64,000 nucleotides of DNA from Adhaeribacter radiodurans (GTDB lineage: Bacteria; Bacteroidota; Bacteroidia; Cytophagales; Hymenobacteraceae). This document shows, one piece after another, positions 33,592 through 42,912 of the stretch. The stretch covers positions 1,488,001-1,552,000 of the forward strand of contig NZ_CP055153.1 in NCBI RefSeq assembly GCF_014075995.1. The letters are read 5' to 3'. The notes beneath the pieces were generated by a model that worked only from the letters and a program-made list of their open reading frames with translations, searched no databases and had not been told where the DNA came from. The translations under genes and the position numbers were made by a program. How positions within the stretch are numbered: position 1 is the stretch's first letter; each line of letters opens with the position of its first letter.

Positions 33592-34224
33592 CTATATGGT
33601 AGCTAATATGTTTGTTCTTTCCCACTGTTTTGTTTCGTGGCTGTATTGTTTAATAACTCTGGCCGGATTACCAGCCACAATAGAATAAGGTGGAACGTTT
33701 TTGGTAACGACGCTACCGGCTGCCACCACCGAGTGTTTTCCTAGCCTAACCCCCGCCGTTATTACTACATTAGCCCCCACCCAGCACTCATCTTCAATCG
33801 TGATGGCTTTGGTCGTACACTGCTGCAGGTCAATCGGAATAGTTATATCTTCATAGCCATGGTTTAAACCCGATATAACTACATTTTGAGCCAGTATAAC
33901 ATAGTTGCCTATTGCAACTGGGCCAATTATTACGTTAGATATACCTACCCGGCTATTTCGGCCAATTAGTACATCGCCCATGCCATTATTAACTGTAGAA
34001 AAATCTTCAACAGTTGAGTTCTGGCCAATTGAAAAGTTGTTAAAAGGCAATACATCCATCCGGGTATTTCTTCTAATCGTTGCCCCTTTGCCTTTATTAT
34101 GTTTAAAAGGATTGAGAAACAGTTTAACCCATAAGCGCGGTCTGGCTTGATTTTGAGGAATAAGCAACCAAAGCGCTAAATTTTTAAGCTTTGGATTATT
34201 TTTTATAGATTGAATAAAACTCAT
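33592..34224 (-). CDS. Hexapeptide-repeat acyltransferase (WcaF/CapG-like)
   Basis: A 210-residue left-handed beta-helix enzyme. Hexapeptide turns are seen from about 65 onward (STVEDFSTVNNGMGDVLIG, ISNVIIGPVAIGNYVILA, ITIEDECWVGANVVITAGV, LGKHSVVAAGSVVTKNVPP), and the closing segment YSIVAGNPARVIK is characteristic of O-acetyltransferases of the WcaF/NodL/CapG type. The catalytic His is probably in GLNHGYED (near 118). It would acetylate a sugar of the repeat unit in the cytoplasm. It lies in the same run as the glycosyltransferase genes. Confidence 0.88.
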   Translation of the reverse strand: MSFIQSIKNNPKLKNLALWLLIPQNQARPRLWVKLFLNPFKHNKGKGATIRRNTRMDVLPFNNFSIGQNSTVEDFSTVNNGMGDVLIGRNSRVGISNVIIGPVAIGNYVILAQNVVISGLNHGYEDITIPIDLQQCTTKAITIEDECWVGANVVITAGVRLGKHSVVAAGSVVTKNVPPYSIVAGNPARVIKQYSHETKQWERTNILATI

Positions 34225-34293
34225 ATGGGTAATTGAAAGGTCTGCTATGAAGCTTTTAGTTTTGAGCTCAGATTAAGTAGTTTTTTCTACTAA

Positions 34294-35535
34294 TTAATAA
34301 GAAAGTGCCGGTTGCGCATTTTCCTTAACGGACAGTTCTTTATCCTTTTGTTCCAGTTGGATTAAAAGATTATATATTGCTTGCACCGAAGCTTCCCAAG
34401 TATGACTTTTTGCAAAGGCTATTCTTGCCTCGGCTTTGTTAAATGAATTTTCAGATAAAGCTTTTTGTATTAAACTAATGTATTCTATTGCCGAAGAACC
34501 TAAGTAAGTATGGTCTTCAAACATGTGCATGGCTTTAGTTTTAGTAGCAACTACTGGTTTTCCCATTGCCAAGTACTCATCTATTTTGCGCGGATAATTG
34601 CCAATAGTAATCTCATTTACTGCTTGCGGATTAATACACACATCAAAATGTTGAATGTAGGATGGTAGTTCTGCTGGTGCTTTTGCGCCTAAAAAGTGTA
34701 CATTCGCAAGTTTGTGCAAGCGACTAGCTTTAAAATGCTCGTCTTCAAATCCTACTAATGCAATTGTCCAATTTGGTTGGGCAGTACTCAGTTGCTCTAA
34801 GAGATTTATATCTAAGCGGCTGGCCGTAAGATTCCCCACGTAACCAATTATGGGTTGTGGCAAGTCTACTAAGTCGGCTGGTATTTTTGTTTCTACCTCT
34901 GGATTAAAAAAATTTAATTCGCAACCTTGACCTACATCATAACTTTTAGGATTAAATTGAGAGGCGTATTCTGCCAGGAATAAAGAATTAGTGACAACTA
35001 AATCTGCTTTTGCCATAAGTTCGGCTTCGGCCCAGGTACCGTGTTTCTTAAAATAAGGAACCGCTACCATGTAATCGCGCACGTAATAGATATAATTAAC
35101 AGGCTGGAGTAGTCTTTTTTGTTCCAGACCCAGAAACATTAAGCTATCGTTAAAAAGAGTGTAATTTTTAAAATTTAGCTTATGGATAGTCTTTGCTATA
35201 CTATTAGCAAATAGTTTATTGTTGAAATAATTTAATAATCTGAAGATTTTAGAAGAAGTTATCCAGTTATTTGAAAGGCAAAGAATGCCGGGAGTATAAA
35301 TCCACAAATTTTTGGAATGCTTCACCATAGCTTCTTTTTTCCCAAATAAAAGTTGGGAAATGGTTTTTAGCCTGGATTTTAGCTTGCCTTTTAGTAACGA
35401 GTTAATATCTAACGGAGGATTAACATAAAGTACTCTATTGGCTTGAGCAAAAGTTGCAGCGATATTGTGGGCATTGCTGCCAATGCCTACATCCCAGCTT
35501 TGTTGCCCAATCATTATAATATCTTTATCTTTCAC
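34294..35535 (-). CDS. Glycosyltransferase, GT-B fold (GT1/GT4, TuaH-like)
   Basis: A 413-residue GT-B enzyme. The N-terminal domain starts with IIMIGQQSWDVGIGSNAHNIA (a pattern seen in TuaH-like enzymes) and the C-terminal domain has IGYVGNLTASRLDINLLEQL (near 228), VHFLGAKAPAELPSYI (near 274) and the nucleotide-sugar site EYLAMGKPVVATKT (near 322). No membrane helix. TuaH acts in teichuronic acid synthesis in Bacillus; here the locus context points to exopolysaccharide. The sequence before the ATG at 35535 contains a 28-codon ORF (35551-35637). Confidence 0.85.
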   Translation of the reverse strand: MKDKDIIMIGQQSWDVGIGSNAHNIAATFAQANRVLYVNPPLDINSLLKGKLKSRLKTISQLLFGKKEAMVKHSKNLWIYTPGILCLSNNWITSSKIFRLLNYFNNKLFANSIAKTIHKLNFKNYTLFNDSLMFLGLEQKRLLQPVNYIYYVRDYMVAVPYFKKHGTWAEAELMAKADLVVTNSLFLAEYASQFNPKSYDVGQGCELNFFNPEVETKIPADLVDLPQPIIGYVGNLTASRLDINLLEQLSTAQPNWTIALVGFEDEHFKASRLHKLANVHFLGAKAPAELPSYIQHFDVCINPQAVNEITIGNYPRKIDEYLAMGKPVVATKTKAMHMFEDHTYLGSSAIEYISLIQKALSENSFNKAEARIAFAKSHTWEASVQAIYNLLIQLEQKDKELSVKENAQPALSY

Positions 35536-35550
35536 GCTAGCTTTATCTTT

Positions 35551-35637
35551 TTATTGTTTTTTATGTTCGTCTAAGCCACTTTTAAACCCAAACAGCAGGC
35601 ACAATAAGGCTGGTATAATGATAATCTCCCAAGGCAT
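35551..35637 (-). CDS. Possible 28-residue membrane peptide
   Basis: A short ORF, MPWEIIIIPALLCLLFGFK followed by a charged tail SGLDEHKKQ, ends 15 bases before the glycosyltransferase gene. It has one hydrophobic helix and a positive-outside or charged end, as in known bacterial small membrane proteins. TAGCTTTG (minus strand, 35662-35669) 24 bases upstream fits the TAnnTTTG -7 element, though no -33 box was found. Real translation is uncertain. Confidence 0.4.
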   Translation of the reverse strand: MPWEIIIIPALLCLLFGFKSGLDEHKKQ

Positions 35638-35769
35638 TTTTTTACCATATATATACTACATCAAAGCTACAATAATGCCGATAGCTTAGTTCTGTAATGA
35701 CACTATATTAATATTGTTCTTTCGTTTGTTAAACTGTTTTATTAGAAAAATGCAAAATTATTAACCAGA

Positions 35770-36978
35770 TTACTTGGTTTTTCTGCCTAAAACATATTTA
35801 AAGGGAACCAAAGAGTTTGCGTACTTGGGGAAATTGGAGAACAAAGACTTTGACCAGTCTTTGTTCATGAATGGTTTTTCGAAGAATAAAAAGAATAAAG
35901 CACTAAGGGCAAGAACAATAGGTAAAAATATAAGAAGTTGTACCAGCAAATTAACGCTGTAGTAGTTTGTGATATGAATGTTTTTTGTGAAAACAACTAT
36001 TAATTCGGCTAAAGGTAAATGAATCAGGTATATAGTGTAACACATGCCTCCAATGGACATAATCCATTTGTTGGAAACAAATCTATTTACGTAATTGCCT
36101 TTAAATACCGAATAAAAGAAGGTGAACAACAAAGCAACTACTAAAATCCGGTTGGTAAAATTGAATTCCCAGCTAAAAATATAAATTAAGGTACCTAAAG
36201 CAAGTACAGCGGTAAAATCATATATAGTTTGCTTCTTAATTTTAGTACTCCAATCGCATAAGTAAATATCGGCTAGCATAAAGCCAATTAAGAAGTAATG
36301 TAAATGGCCCAGGATACTTAAGTTAGCCGGGTTTGCATAAAATTTAAGGTATTGCTGGGCAACCATTAATCCCAGAATGATAAATAAATTACAAACTCTT
36401 CTTAACGTTTTGTTCTTAATCGAAAAAAATAAATGAGTTAAAAACGGCGCCAGAATGTAAAACTGAATCTCAATTTCTAAAGTCCAGGTAGGAGGATTTA
36501 TTGGTGACCATTCTTTATAAATGAGACCGTGCGTATAGGTAAGGTTAGCGAGGTAATGCGGTAAATATTCTAAAAAGTTTCTCTGACCGTAAAATATGAT
36601 CACTAAGAAAAAGATAGTTATCCAGAAAATATACGGTGGCTCCAGGCGGGTTACCCGGCGCCAGTAATAATCGGATAATTTTACTTTTTTAGTATTATTT
36701 AATCTACTGGAAGCAAAAGGAAGTGCCAGAATAAAGCCGCTTATAACGAAAAAAAGGTACACTCCTAAAAAGCCTCTCGAAGCCAAAAAGGCAAAACCGT
36801 TTTCACTGAGCGGAGTTGTAAAATTTATAGTTGTATTCCGTTCAAACCGTTCGGCCATGTGCTGGATAAGTACCGGCAGAATAGCCATAAAACGAAGCCC
36901 ATCTATTTCTTTTATCAGCTTTCTTCCGGATGTTACCCGGCTTAATTTTTCTGGAATTAACTTAATGAACGATAACAT
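35770..36978 (-). CDS. Acyltransferase 3 family membrane protein (OafA/WecH-like)
   Basis: A 402-residue protein with about ten hydrophobic helices. The N-terminus has EIDGLRFMAILPVLIQHM (near 24), with the family's catalytic His in helix 1, and RRVTRLEPPYIFW (near 127), the conserved Arg-rich segment. AT3 proteins transfer acetyl or other acyl groups to sugars, often in the periplasm, using cytoplasmic acyl donors. Together with the WcaF-like enzyme it suggests that the polymer is decorated in two steps. It belongs to the minus-strand run between two glycosyltransferase genes. Confidence 0.88.
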   Translation of the reverse strand: MLSFIKLIPEKLSRVTSGRKLIKEIDGLRFMAILPVLIQHMAERFERNTTINFTTPLSENGFAFLASRGFLGVYLFFVISGFILALPFASSRLNNTKKVKLSDYYWRRVTRLEPPYIFWITIFFLVIIFYGQRNFLEYLPHYLANLTYTHGLIYKEWSPINPPTWTLEIEIQFYILAPFLTHLFFSIKNKTLRRVCNLFIILGLMVAQQYLKFYANPANLSILGHLHYFLIGFMLADIYLCDWSTKIKKQTIYDFTAVLALGTLIYIFSWEFNFTNRILVVALLFTFFYSVFKGNYVNRFVSNKWIMSIGGMCYTIYLIHLPLAELIVVFTKNIHITNYYSVNLLVQLLIFLPIVLALSALFFLFFEKPFMNKDWSKSLFSNFPKYANSLVPFKYVLGRKTK

Positions 36979-37042
36979 AATTGGAATATGAAGCTCTGAA
37001 ACTTTGAGTGGGTACTTTCTAAATTATATTTAACTAGATTGA

Positions 37043-38245
37043 TTACTTGTCTAAATTAGCTGAAACTACTTTGGTTTTGTGGGGGGTAGCCAGGAAAGAA
37101 GTTTTGGTTTTTTTTGTATTTAACAAGGCCAAGCACATGCAGAAAAAAGCGTAAGGAATCCGTAATAAGGCTTCGAAAAGTTGTTTATTATATAAACGAC
37201 CAGGAACACCAATAAATAAAGCAGTGCTAACCATACCCAATAAAACTGCCCAGAAACTAACGGATGGGCCATAAGGCACTACAAGAGACAACATAAATAA
37301 GAAACCTAATAAGCCTAAAAGTAAAATCCGGGGTACTAACATGGCCTGCACCATTTTATTAAAAAACTCCACGTTGCCATTCTTAAATAGTTGTACAAAA
37401 CCTTGCCAAAAATATTTTTTTAAAAATTCTAATTGCGCGGCAATCCAACGGGTTCTTTGTTGGGTAAATACAGCGGCATTATCAATTTTTTCGTCGTAAA
37501 CGTAAACTTTATCCAGGTAGCAAATTTTAACCTGGTCCCGGGCAATCCTAAAGTCAATTTCTTTATCTTCTCCTACGGTTTCGCCAATATTCGACAGTAA
37601 ATTTTTTAAATAGGAAAATTCAAAGGCCATGCCCGAGCCAATCAGAGCAGAAGATAAGCCAAGCGCAAAATGACCTTTCCGGAAAATATGGTTGTTAATT
37701 TCCTCGTTGCAGGCATCTAAAAAAGCAAAGGCAGTATCTAAATTTTTGGCCGTACGGTGGGCTTGCACTACTTTATAGCCGGATTCAAAAGCTAAATTAA
37801 CTTCTTTTAAAAATTCTTTACCCATGTGGTTGTCGGCATCCAATACTACCGCCACATCGTAGTTGCTTTCTGGTAGCTGGTTAAGAGCAGTTAATAAAGC
37901 TTTGCCTTTGGTACTTTTTTCAAAATTTACTTCTATTACCTTAATGCCATTTCGCGTTAAAGTTACAATGGTTTCGGGTTTTAGTTTATCCGCTATCACG
38001 CAAATATCAAATGAGCCATTGTACGAATGGGCTTTCGCTTTTAAAGCAGATTCAATAATAACAACATCTTCTTTATAAGCCGGAAAAAGCACGCACATTC
38101 TTCTGGCAGTTAAAGCAGTTCGGGTATTTTGCCGAATACTTTTGTGCCCCGCCAGTGAAAAGAATAAAAGATAACTAACGTTGAAAAACGCGTATCCACC
38201 TATAACATAAAGCAAAATGTTTAAAACAGGCTCCAGGATGTGCAT
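37043..38245 (-). CDS. Family 2 glycosyltransferase, membrane-bound, processive-type motifs
   Basis: A 400-residue GT2 protein with one N-terminal and about three C-terminal membrane helices. Motifs: VLFPAYKEDVVIIESAL (near 51), VVLDADNHMGKEFL (near 132; DxD), GEDKEIDFRI (near 223; D-containing acceptor motif) and QQRTRWIAAQ (near 261; QxxRW). The full D, DxD, D, QxxRW set is that of processive synthases, so it may add several identical residues or act as a membrane GT in the assembly of the repeat unit. The gene lies 64 bases upstream of the acyltransferase gene. Confidence 0.88.
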   Translation of the reverse strand: MHILEPVLNILLYVIGGYAFFNVSYLLFFSLAGHKSIRQNTRTALTARRMCVLFPAYKEDVVIIESALKAKAHSYNGSFDICVIADKLKPETIVTLTRNGIKVIEVNFEKSTKGKALLTALNQLPESNYDVAVVLDADNHMGKEFLKEVNLAFESGYKVVQAHRTAKNLDTAFAFLDACNEEINNHIFRKGHFALGLSSALIGSGMAFEFSYLKNLLSNIGETVGEDKEIDFRIARDQVKICYLDKVYVYDEKIDNAAVFTQQRTRWIAAQLEFLKKYFWQGFVQLFKNGNVEFFNKMVQAMLVPRILLLGLLGFLFMLSLVVPYGPSVSFWAVLLGMVSTALFIGVPGRLYNKQLFEALLRIPYAFFCMCLALLNTKKTKTSFLATPHKTKVVSANLDK

Positions 38246-38306
38246 TTGAATAATTTGTTAAATGAGTGGGTGGATAATTAGGTGGGAAAGAATGGTGTTT
38301 TTGGGT

Positions 38307-39224
38307 TTATATTACTGATTTAAAAGCAATATTTTGGTGAACCTTTACAGGTTGCAGGTGCCAGAATAATCCGGACCAAAGGGCTTTTAAATGTTGCCAT
38401 TGGCGCTTTACACCAAACATTAAAGAATTTTTAGGCAGAGCAAGCAAAAAGAAAAATACAGCACTCATATAAAATTGCTTGCCTTTTAAGTTGCGCCGGA
38501 TAAAAAGTAAACGATTGCGATTCAGGTAATACGTTTTAAGAACCGACATTTTACCAACCGACATCGATTCTTTATGGTAAATCGCTGATTCGGCGATATA
38601 GTGGCAAGAGTAGCCAGCTCTTTTAATCATTTCGCACCAGTCGTGTTCTTCATAATACAAAAAGTAAATTTCCGGCATTAATCCAACTTTTTTTACCACT
38701 TCCATCGGAATCATCATAGCAGCGCCATCTGCCAGGTTAGTAGAAATAGAAATGTTATGTTGCCCTAAATCTGCCTCGTGGTTGCCAATGGTTTTGCTAC
38801 GGCCTGTCCAAGGATTAATGCCCGTGCTGCCAGCATATTGAATAATGTTTGTGCTATCGTAGAACTTAATTTTAGGCGAAGCAATTCCTGCTTGCGGATT
38901 TTTCTCAAAAAAATTAACTAAAGGTTCTAAAAATCCAACTTCTACTTCGGTATCGTTATTTAAAAAGAAAAGATATTTTCCTTTAGCCTGAATTATGCCT
39001 AAGTTGTTACCGCCGGCGTACCCTAAATTCTTTGCCGAGCGAATAAGGTTTACCTCGGGATATTGTTCTTTAATTACATCAGGTTTGTCGGTAGGGGAGG
39101 CATTATCCACTACAATTACTTCAATGTTCGGATAAGTAATTTGCCGCAATGAAGCCAGCATTTCGCAGGTAATCCGGGCTTGGTTGTAGTTAACCGAAAT
39201 GATAGAAACTAAAGGGGTAGACAT
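38307..39224 (-). CDS. Family 2 glycosyltransferase, rhamnosyltransferase-like (WbbL type)
   Basis: A 305-residue GT2 enzyme. VSIISVNYNQARITCEML (near 6), VIVVDNASPTDKPD (near 36), NLGYAGGNNLGI (near 66), DxD-like FLNNDTEVEVGF (near 92), and YFLYYEEHDWCEMIKRAGY (near 187), the motif typical of WbbL-like rhamnosyltransferases. Only a short hydrophobic patch near 255 suggests membrane association. Specificity for rhamnose is a family tendency and not proven. Confidence 0.87.
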   Translation of the reverse strand: MSTPLVSIISVNYNQARITCEMLASLRQITYPNIEVIVVDNASPTDKPDVIKEQYPEVNLIRSAKNLGYAGGNNLGIIQAKGKYLFFLNNDTEVEVGFLEPLVNFFEKNPQAGIASPKIKFYDSTNIIQYAGSTGINPWTGRSKTIGNHEADLGQHNISISTNLADGAAMMIPMEVVKKVGLMPEIYFLYYEEHDWCEMIKRAGYSCHYIAESAIYHKESMSVGKMSVLKTYYLNRNRLLFIRRNLKGKQFYMSAVFFFLLALPKNSLMFGVKRQWQHLKALWSGLFWHLQPVKVHQNIAFKSVI

Positions 39225-39242
39225 ATAAAATAGTAAATATTA

Positions 39243-40667
39243 TTAATTTTTTGAATCTAATTTGGGAGCCAGGAAAACGAAGGACCAGGAGATATAAACA
39301 ATCAGGGCCGAAGGAATGCCGTTTATTACCTCATTGCCATAGCTACAGGCGAAAACTCCGGCGGTACCAGCCGTTAGGGCTATTAATTTTATGCGTAATT
39401 TGGGGTCTTTTAGGTTCCAGATAATGCCGCTGCATTTACCCAGAATGTACATGATGATGCCAAACCAGATAACTAAACCAACCACGCCGTACATTACCCA
39501 AACTTTTACCCAGTAACTATCGGGCGGGATGATTGAAAGAAACTTATCTGAATTGTAGGTAGTGCCATTCATGCCACTTACGCCAACACCACCGCCAAAA
39601 GGAAGATCAGCGAGGTATTTTTTTAATTTTTGTTGGTTATTGAACCGTACGTTTAAAGATATGTCCTCGGGATCAAGTGCTGTGCGGAGCCTTACTATGT
39701 GGTAAGAATAAGAATTACCGATAGTAGTGTATTTTAAAATATACAAACTGCCTAAAGCCAGTGCACAACCTACAATTAACGTTTTAGTTTGCTTGCTTAA
39801 GAATAAAGCCACAAAAACGCCTACTACCAGGGCAAATAAAGCACCGCGGGTGCCAGATATTAGCATACCATACAGCAAAATGGCCGAAGCTATGCCTAAT
39901 ACTATTTTTTTCCACCATTTAAACGGGCCTAGGGCCAAAACCAGGGCTACTAAACCCAAATGCGCCTGGGATGCCCCGAACTGACCGGCATCGGTAAACA
40001 AAGAAAAAACCCGTAGCTTACCAAAAACGATGTGGGTTAGGTCTGCGCCTGCATCCAGCCATCTTTGCTCCCCTTCGGTTAATCCAATATACAGCTGTTT
40101 CATGCCATATAAAGTAGCCAGGAGAGATAAGCCCAGTACAAGCTTTAAAAAAAAGTCTAAATCTTTCTTCTGCGTAAATAAAACAGCGCTGAGCAGGGCA
40201 ATCAATAACCAGTTTAATGAAGTAAACCGCATTTCCTGAAGCCAGCCTATCCTGCTGGCACCTGCTGGGTTTACTATTTCAATTAAGTTTATCAGGAACC
40301 AAACAAAAGCAAGCAAAAAATGCCCGTTTCGAAGGTTGCTCCAATGGTATTGGTACCTATTGAAAGCTACTGCAACACAGGAAAGTAACAATAACCCGTC
40401 CATTAAAGGGCCAATGGGAGGAGCAACAGGTGAATTTCTAAGAATAGCGGTTATTATAAAGCAATAAATAATATAAGCAATAAACCCTACTTTAGGCTGA
40501 ATAAATACGGCGGCCGTAAAAGCAAATGCTATAACTATACCCACCAGTGCCAAAGGCATGAACACGCCAACTTTAACCGTTAGCCAACCGGATGCAATAG
40601 CAGCGATTATGGCTACAGGCAAAATAATATTATTTGCCTTAGGCTCTTTAATGATGGTTGAATGCAT
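39243..40667 (-). CDS. O-antigen ligase/polymerase-like protein (Wzy)
   Basis: A 474-residue polytopic membrane protein with about 11 to 12 hydrophobic helices. It has the hallmarks of Wzy/WaaL family proteins: a large periplasmic loop (about 305-375; LRTALDPEDISLNVRFNNQ, GGGVGVSGMNG) before the last helices and the short GTRGALFALVVGV motif (near 262) at the start of a helix. In this locus, with flippase and Wzz, polymerisation of repeat units is more likely than ligation to lipid A. It lies 49 bases downstream of the Wzz-like gene. Confidence 0.85.
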   Translation of the reverse strand: MHSTIIKEPKANNIILPVAIIAAIASGWLTVKVGVFMPLALVGIVIAFAFTAAVFIQPKVGFIAYIIYCFIITAILRNSPVAPPIGPLMDGLLLLSCVAVAFNRYQYHWSNLRNGHFLLAFVWFLINLIEIVNPAGASRIGWLQEMRFTSLNWLLIALLSAVLFTQKKDLDFFLKLVLGLSLLATLYGMKQLYIGLTEGEQRWLDAGADLTHIVFGKLRVFSLFTDAGQFGASQAHLGLVALVLALGPFKWWKKIVLGIASAILLYGMLISGTRGALFALVVGVFVALFLSKQTKTLIVGCALALGSLYILKYTTIGNSYSYHIVRLRTALDPEDISLNVRFNNQQKLKKYLADLPFGGGVGVSGMNGTTYNSDKFLSIIPPDSYWVKVWVMYGVVGLVIWFGIIMYILGKCSGIIWNLKDPKLRIKLIALTAGTAGVFACSYGNEVINGIPSALIVYISWSFVFLAPKLDSKN

Positions 40668-40716
40668 GCCTTTTTATATGATTAGCTTTAAAAGTACACC
40701 AGTAAATCTTACTAAA

Positions 40717-42912
40717 TTAAACTGGCAGGTGTACTTCCTCTTGCTGGCCTATAATTGGTTGAATTACTTTTGGCTTTACCGCTTTGGGAGTTGCTGTGTG
40801 CTTAATGCTTGTGAGCGTATCGTCGTTTTTGGCCAGTACTCCATTTAGTAAAACTTCAATGGGAGCATGCGAAACTTTTTTAATCTCTTCAAATACTGCT
40901 TGATCTGTTTTTTGCCAGGTACGATTTGCTCTTACAGTAAGCACTATAAAATCCAGGTACTTTAATAGCGATGCGGGATAGGTATTTTCTAAAACAGCCG
41001 GAAATTCAATAAAAATCACAGAATAAGAAGGATAATTTTTACCGATTAATATATCAGCAATGGTTATCCGGTTATTTAAGCCGTAAAGAGGAGAGTAAAA
41101 AGAAGTATGCGTACCAGAAGCAATTTGGTTAGTATGATCTTCAGGAAATAAGGCAAGCGTTTTTATACCTTTGGTATTTAACTGATTCGTTAAAATGCTG
41201 ATTGCTGTGCTTTTTCCTTCTTCCGCTAAACTGCTTAAAACGCCTATAATAAATGGCTCATTGGCATTGTTCCGTTGTTGCATTTTTAGGAGTACTTGCC
41301 GAGAAAGTAATTCTTCTGCGGTTTTAGCCTGTAAAATCTGCTGTTTCTTTTTGCCAAATAATACGGGGAGAATACCTACTATCGGGAATCCGGTTTGCTG
41401 AGTTGCTACAAAGGTATTCTTTAACGAATTGTCTAACATTTCAGAACCAACCAAGTAAGCAGTAACCATAAAGAAGGTACCGGAGGCGCCAAATAAGAGG
41501 AGTAATAGCAAATTAGATTTAATAGCCTTAACTGGGGTATAAGGCGGATCCACTACGGTAAGTTCCGATGTGATTTCGATGTTCCGTTGATTAAGTTTGC
41601 TTTCGGTTAAGCCATTGAGCAAAGAAAAATACTCTTTCTCAGCTAAATCTTTTTCCCGTTCTATTTTACGAAGCTCTGCTCCTAAAGGAGCCACCTTGTC
41701 GTATTCTTCTCCAAAAACTTTTAATTGCCGGCGAATTACAAAAAGCTGACCTTTTAGTTCCTCCACTAAAACGGTATTTTTGATCCATTCATTCAGTAAG
41801 TCTTTGCTTAATACCGCTTGAACAGATTGAATTTTAGAATACGCATTATCCATGGTTATTCTAATTTTGTTTTCAATTACATCAGCTTGTTGTTTTAAAG
41901 TAGCTATTTGACTGGTAGCTGCTGCATTAGATTTTCCCCGATTTATTACTTCTACTTCTGCAAGTTGCGTATTGAGTTTAGAAAGCTGATCTCTTAATTG
42001 TAAAATTTCTTGATTATAAAGATTAACCGCACCCCGTTCCTTTAATGTTTTTTCAACTGCTTTAAGCGCACCAAAAGCACCGGCATACTGCATTTCTAAG
42101 GAGTTGTAATTTTCGAGCATGTGCTGCTTGTCGGCGGCAATAGCAGATGCTTGTTCATTATAATTAATGAGGCTATTAGTTTTATGGAATTTCAAGAAAT
42201 TTTCTTCGGCAGCTTCCAGTCTCTTATAGGCCTTAGTAGTAGCAGTTTCAAAGTAGTTCATTACCGATTCGTTTTGGCCTTCCATCAATTCTGTATGTTT
42301 CCGGATAAAAACATTGCTTAGAATTTCAAGAGTTTGCTGGCACATAACGGCATCATTAGAAGAAAAATCTATTTTTAGTAAATTACTATTAGGTAGTTGG
42401 GTAGCGTTAATTTTAGAAAGTGCTTTTAAAGAATACCCAGGTTCCTCGGAGTTTAGGATAGTATAGATTTCGTTCTGCTGGTTAGATTTTAAATAATTTT
42501 CCAGCTTTTTAACAGTTTCTTCTACTGTTGTGCCAACTAACTTTTTCTTTAAAGGCTCTGAAATTAGTTCATTTAAATGAGTATACGTTTTCCAGCTAAG
42601 TACTGCCGGGTCATACTTCTTTAGCTGTAGGTGCGAAGCCAATATACGCAGGGCAACTTCTTGTTTAGTTTCGCGGGAGTTAATAAGGTTAAGCAAATTG
42701 GCAAAAGCCCGATTGGTAGCAAAGTAATCTGAGCTGTTATCTGTTTTTATGCCTACTCCAGATGCGATACCAGTGTAAATAACAGTATCTGAAGTGTATT
42801 CTTTATCCATTTTACGGGCAAAGTAATATATGGAGGCTGCAGTAATTAATGGTATGCTTATAAGTATAAGCCAATTGCGCAGCATTAACCGGTAAAAACT
42901 CTTAAATGTCAT
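40717..42912 (-). CDS. Wzz-like chain-length protein with degenerate BY-kinase domain
   Basis: A 731-residue protein: N-terminal helix (about 14-31), Wzz/GNVR periplasmic region with long coiled coils (about 60-470), second membrane helix (about 478-500), then a cytoplasmic P-loop domain (about 545-700). The Walker A-like motif is SSLAEEGKST (near 563), but the A' motif, normally an Asp-rich LLIDxD, reads LALFPEDHT, and Walker B, normally DTPP, reads VIFIEFPAVLE. The C-terminal tail (ending in QQEEVHLPV) lacks the tyrosine cluster that BY-kinases autophosphorylate. It probably keeps chain-length control and ATP binding at best. It overlaps the TolC-like gene by 4 bases. Confidence 0.87.
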   Translation of the reverse strand: MTFKSFYRLMLRNWLILISIPLITAASIYYFARKMDKEYTSDTVIYTGIASGVGIKTDNSSDYFATNRAFANLLNLINSRETKQEVALRILASHLQLKKYDPAVLSWKTYTHLNELISEPLKKKLVGTTVEETVKKLENYLKSNQQNEIYTILNSEEPGYSLKALSKINATQLPNSNLLKIDFSSNDAVMCQQTLEILSNVFIRKHTELMEGQNESVMNYFETATTKAYKRLEAAEENFLKFHKTNSLINYNEQASAIAADKQHMLENYNSLEMQYAGAFGALKAVEKTLKERGAVNLYNQEILQLRDQLSKLNTQLAEVEVINRGKSNAAATSQIATLKQQADVIENKIRITMDNAYSKIQSVQAVLSKDLLNEWIKNTVLVEELKGQLFVIRRQLKVFGEEYDKVAPLGAELRKIEREKDLAEKEYFSLLNGLTESKLNQRNIEITSELTVVDPPYTPVKAIKSNLLLLLLFGASGTFFMVTAYLVGSEMLDNSLKNTFVATQQTGFPIVGILPVLFGKKKQQILQAKTAEELLSRQVLLKMQQRNNANEPFIIGVLSSLAEEGKSTAISILTNQLNTKGIKTLALFPEDHTNQIASGTHTSFYSPLYGLNNRITIADILIGKNYPSYSVIFIEFPAVLENTYPASLLKYLDFIVLTVRANRTWQKTDQAVFEEIKKVSHAPIEVLLNGVLAKNDDTLTSIKHTATPKAVKPKVIQPIIGQQEEVHLPV

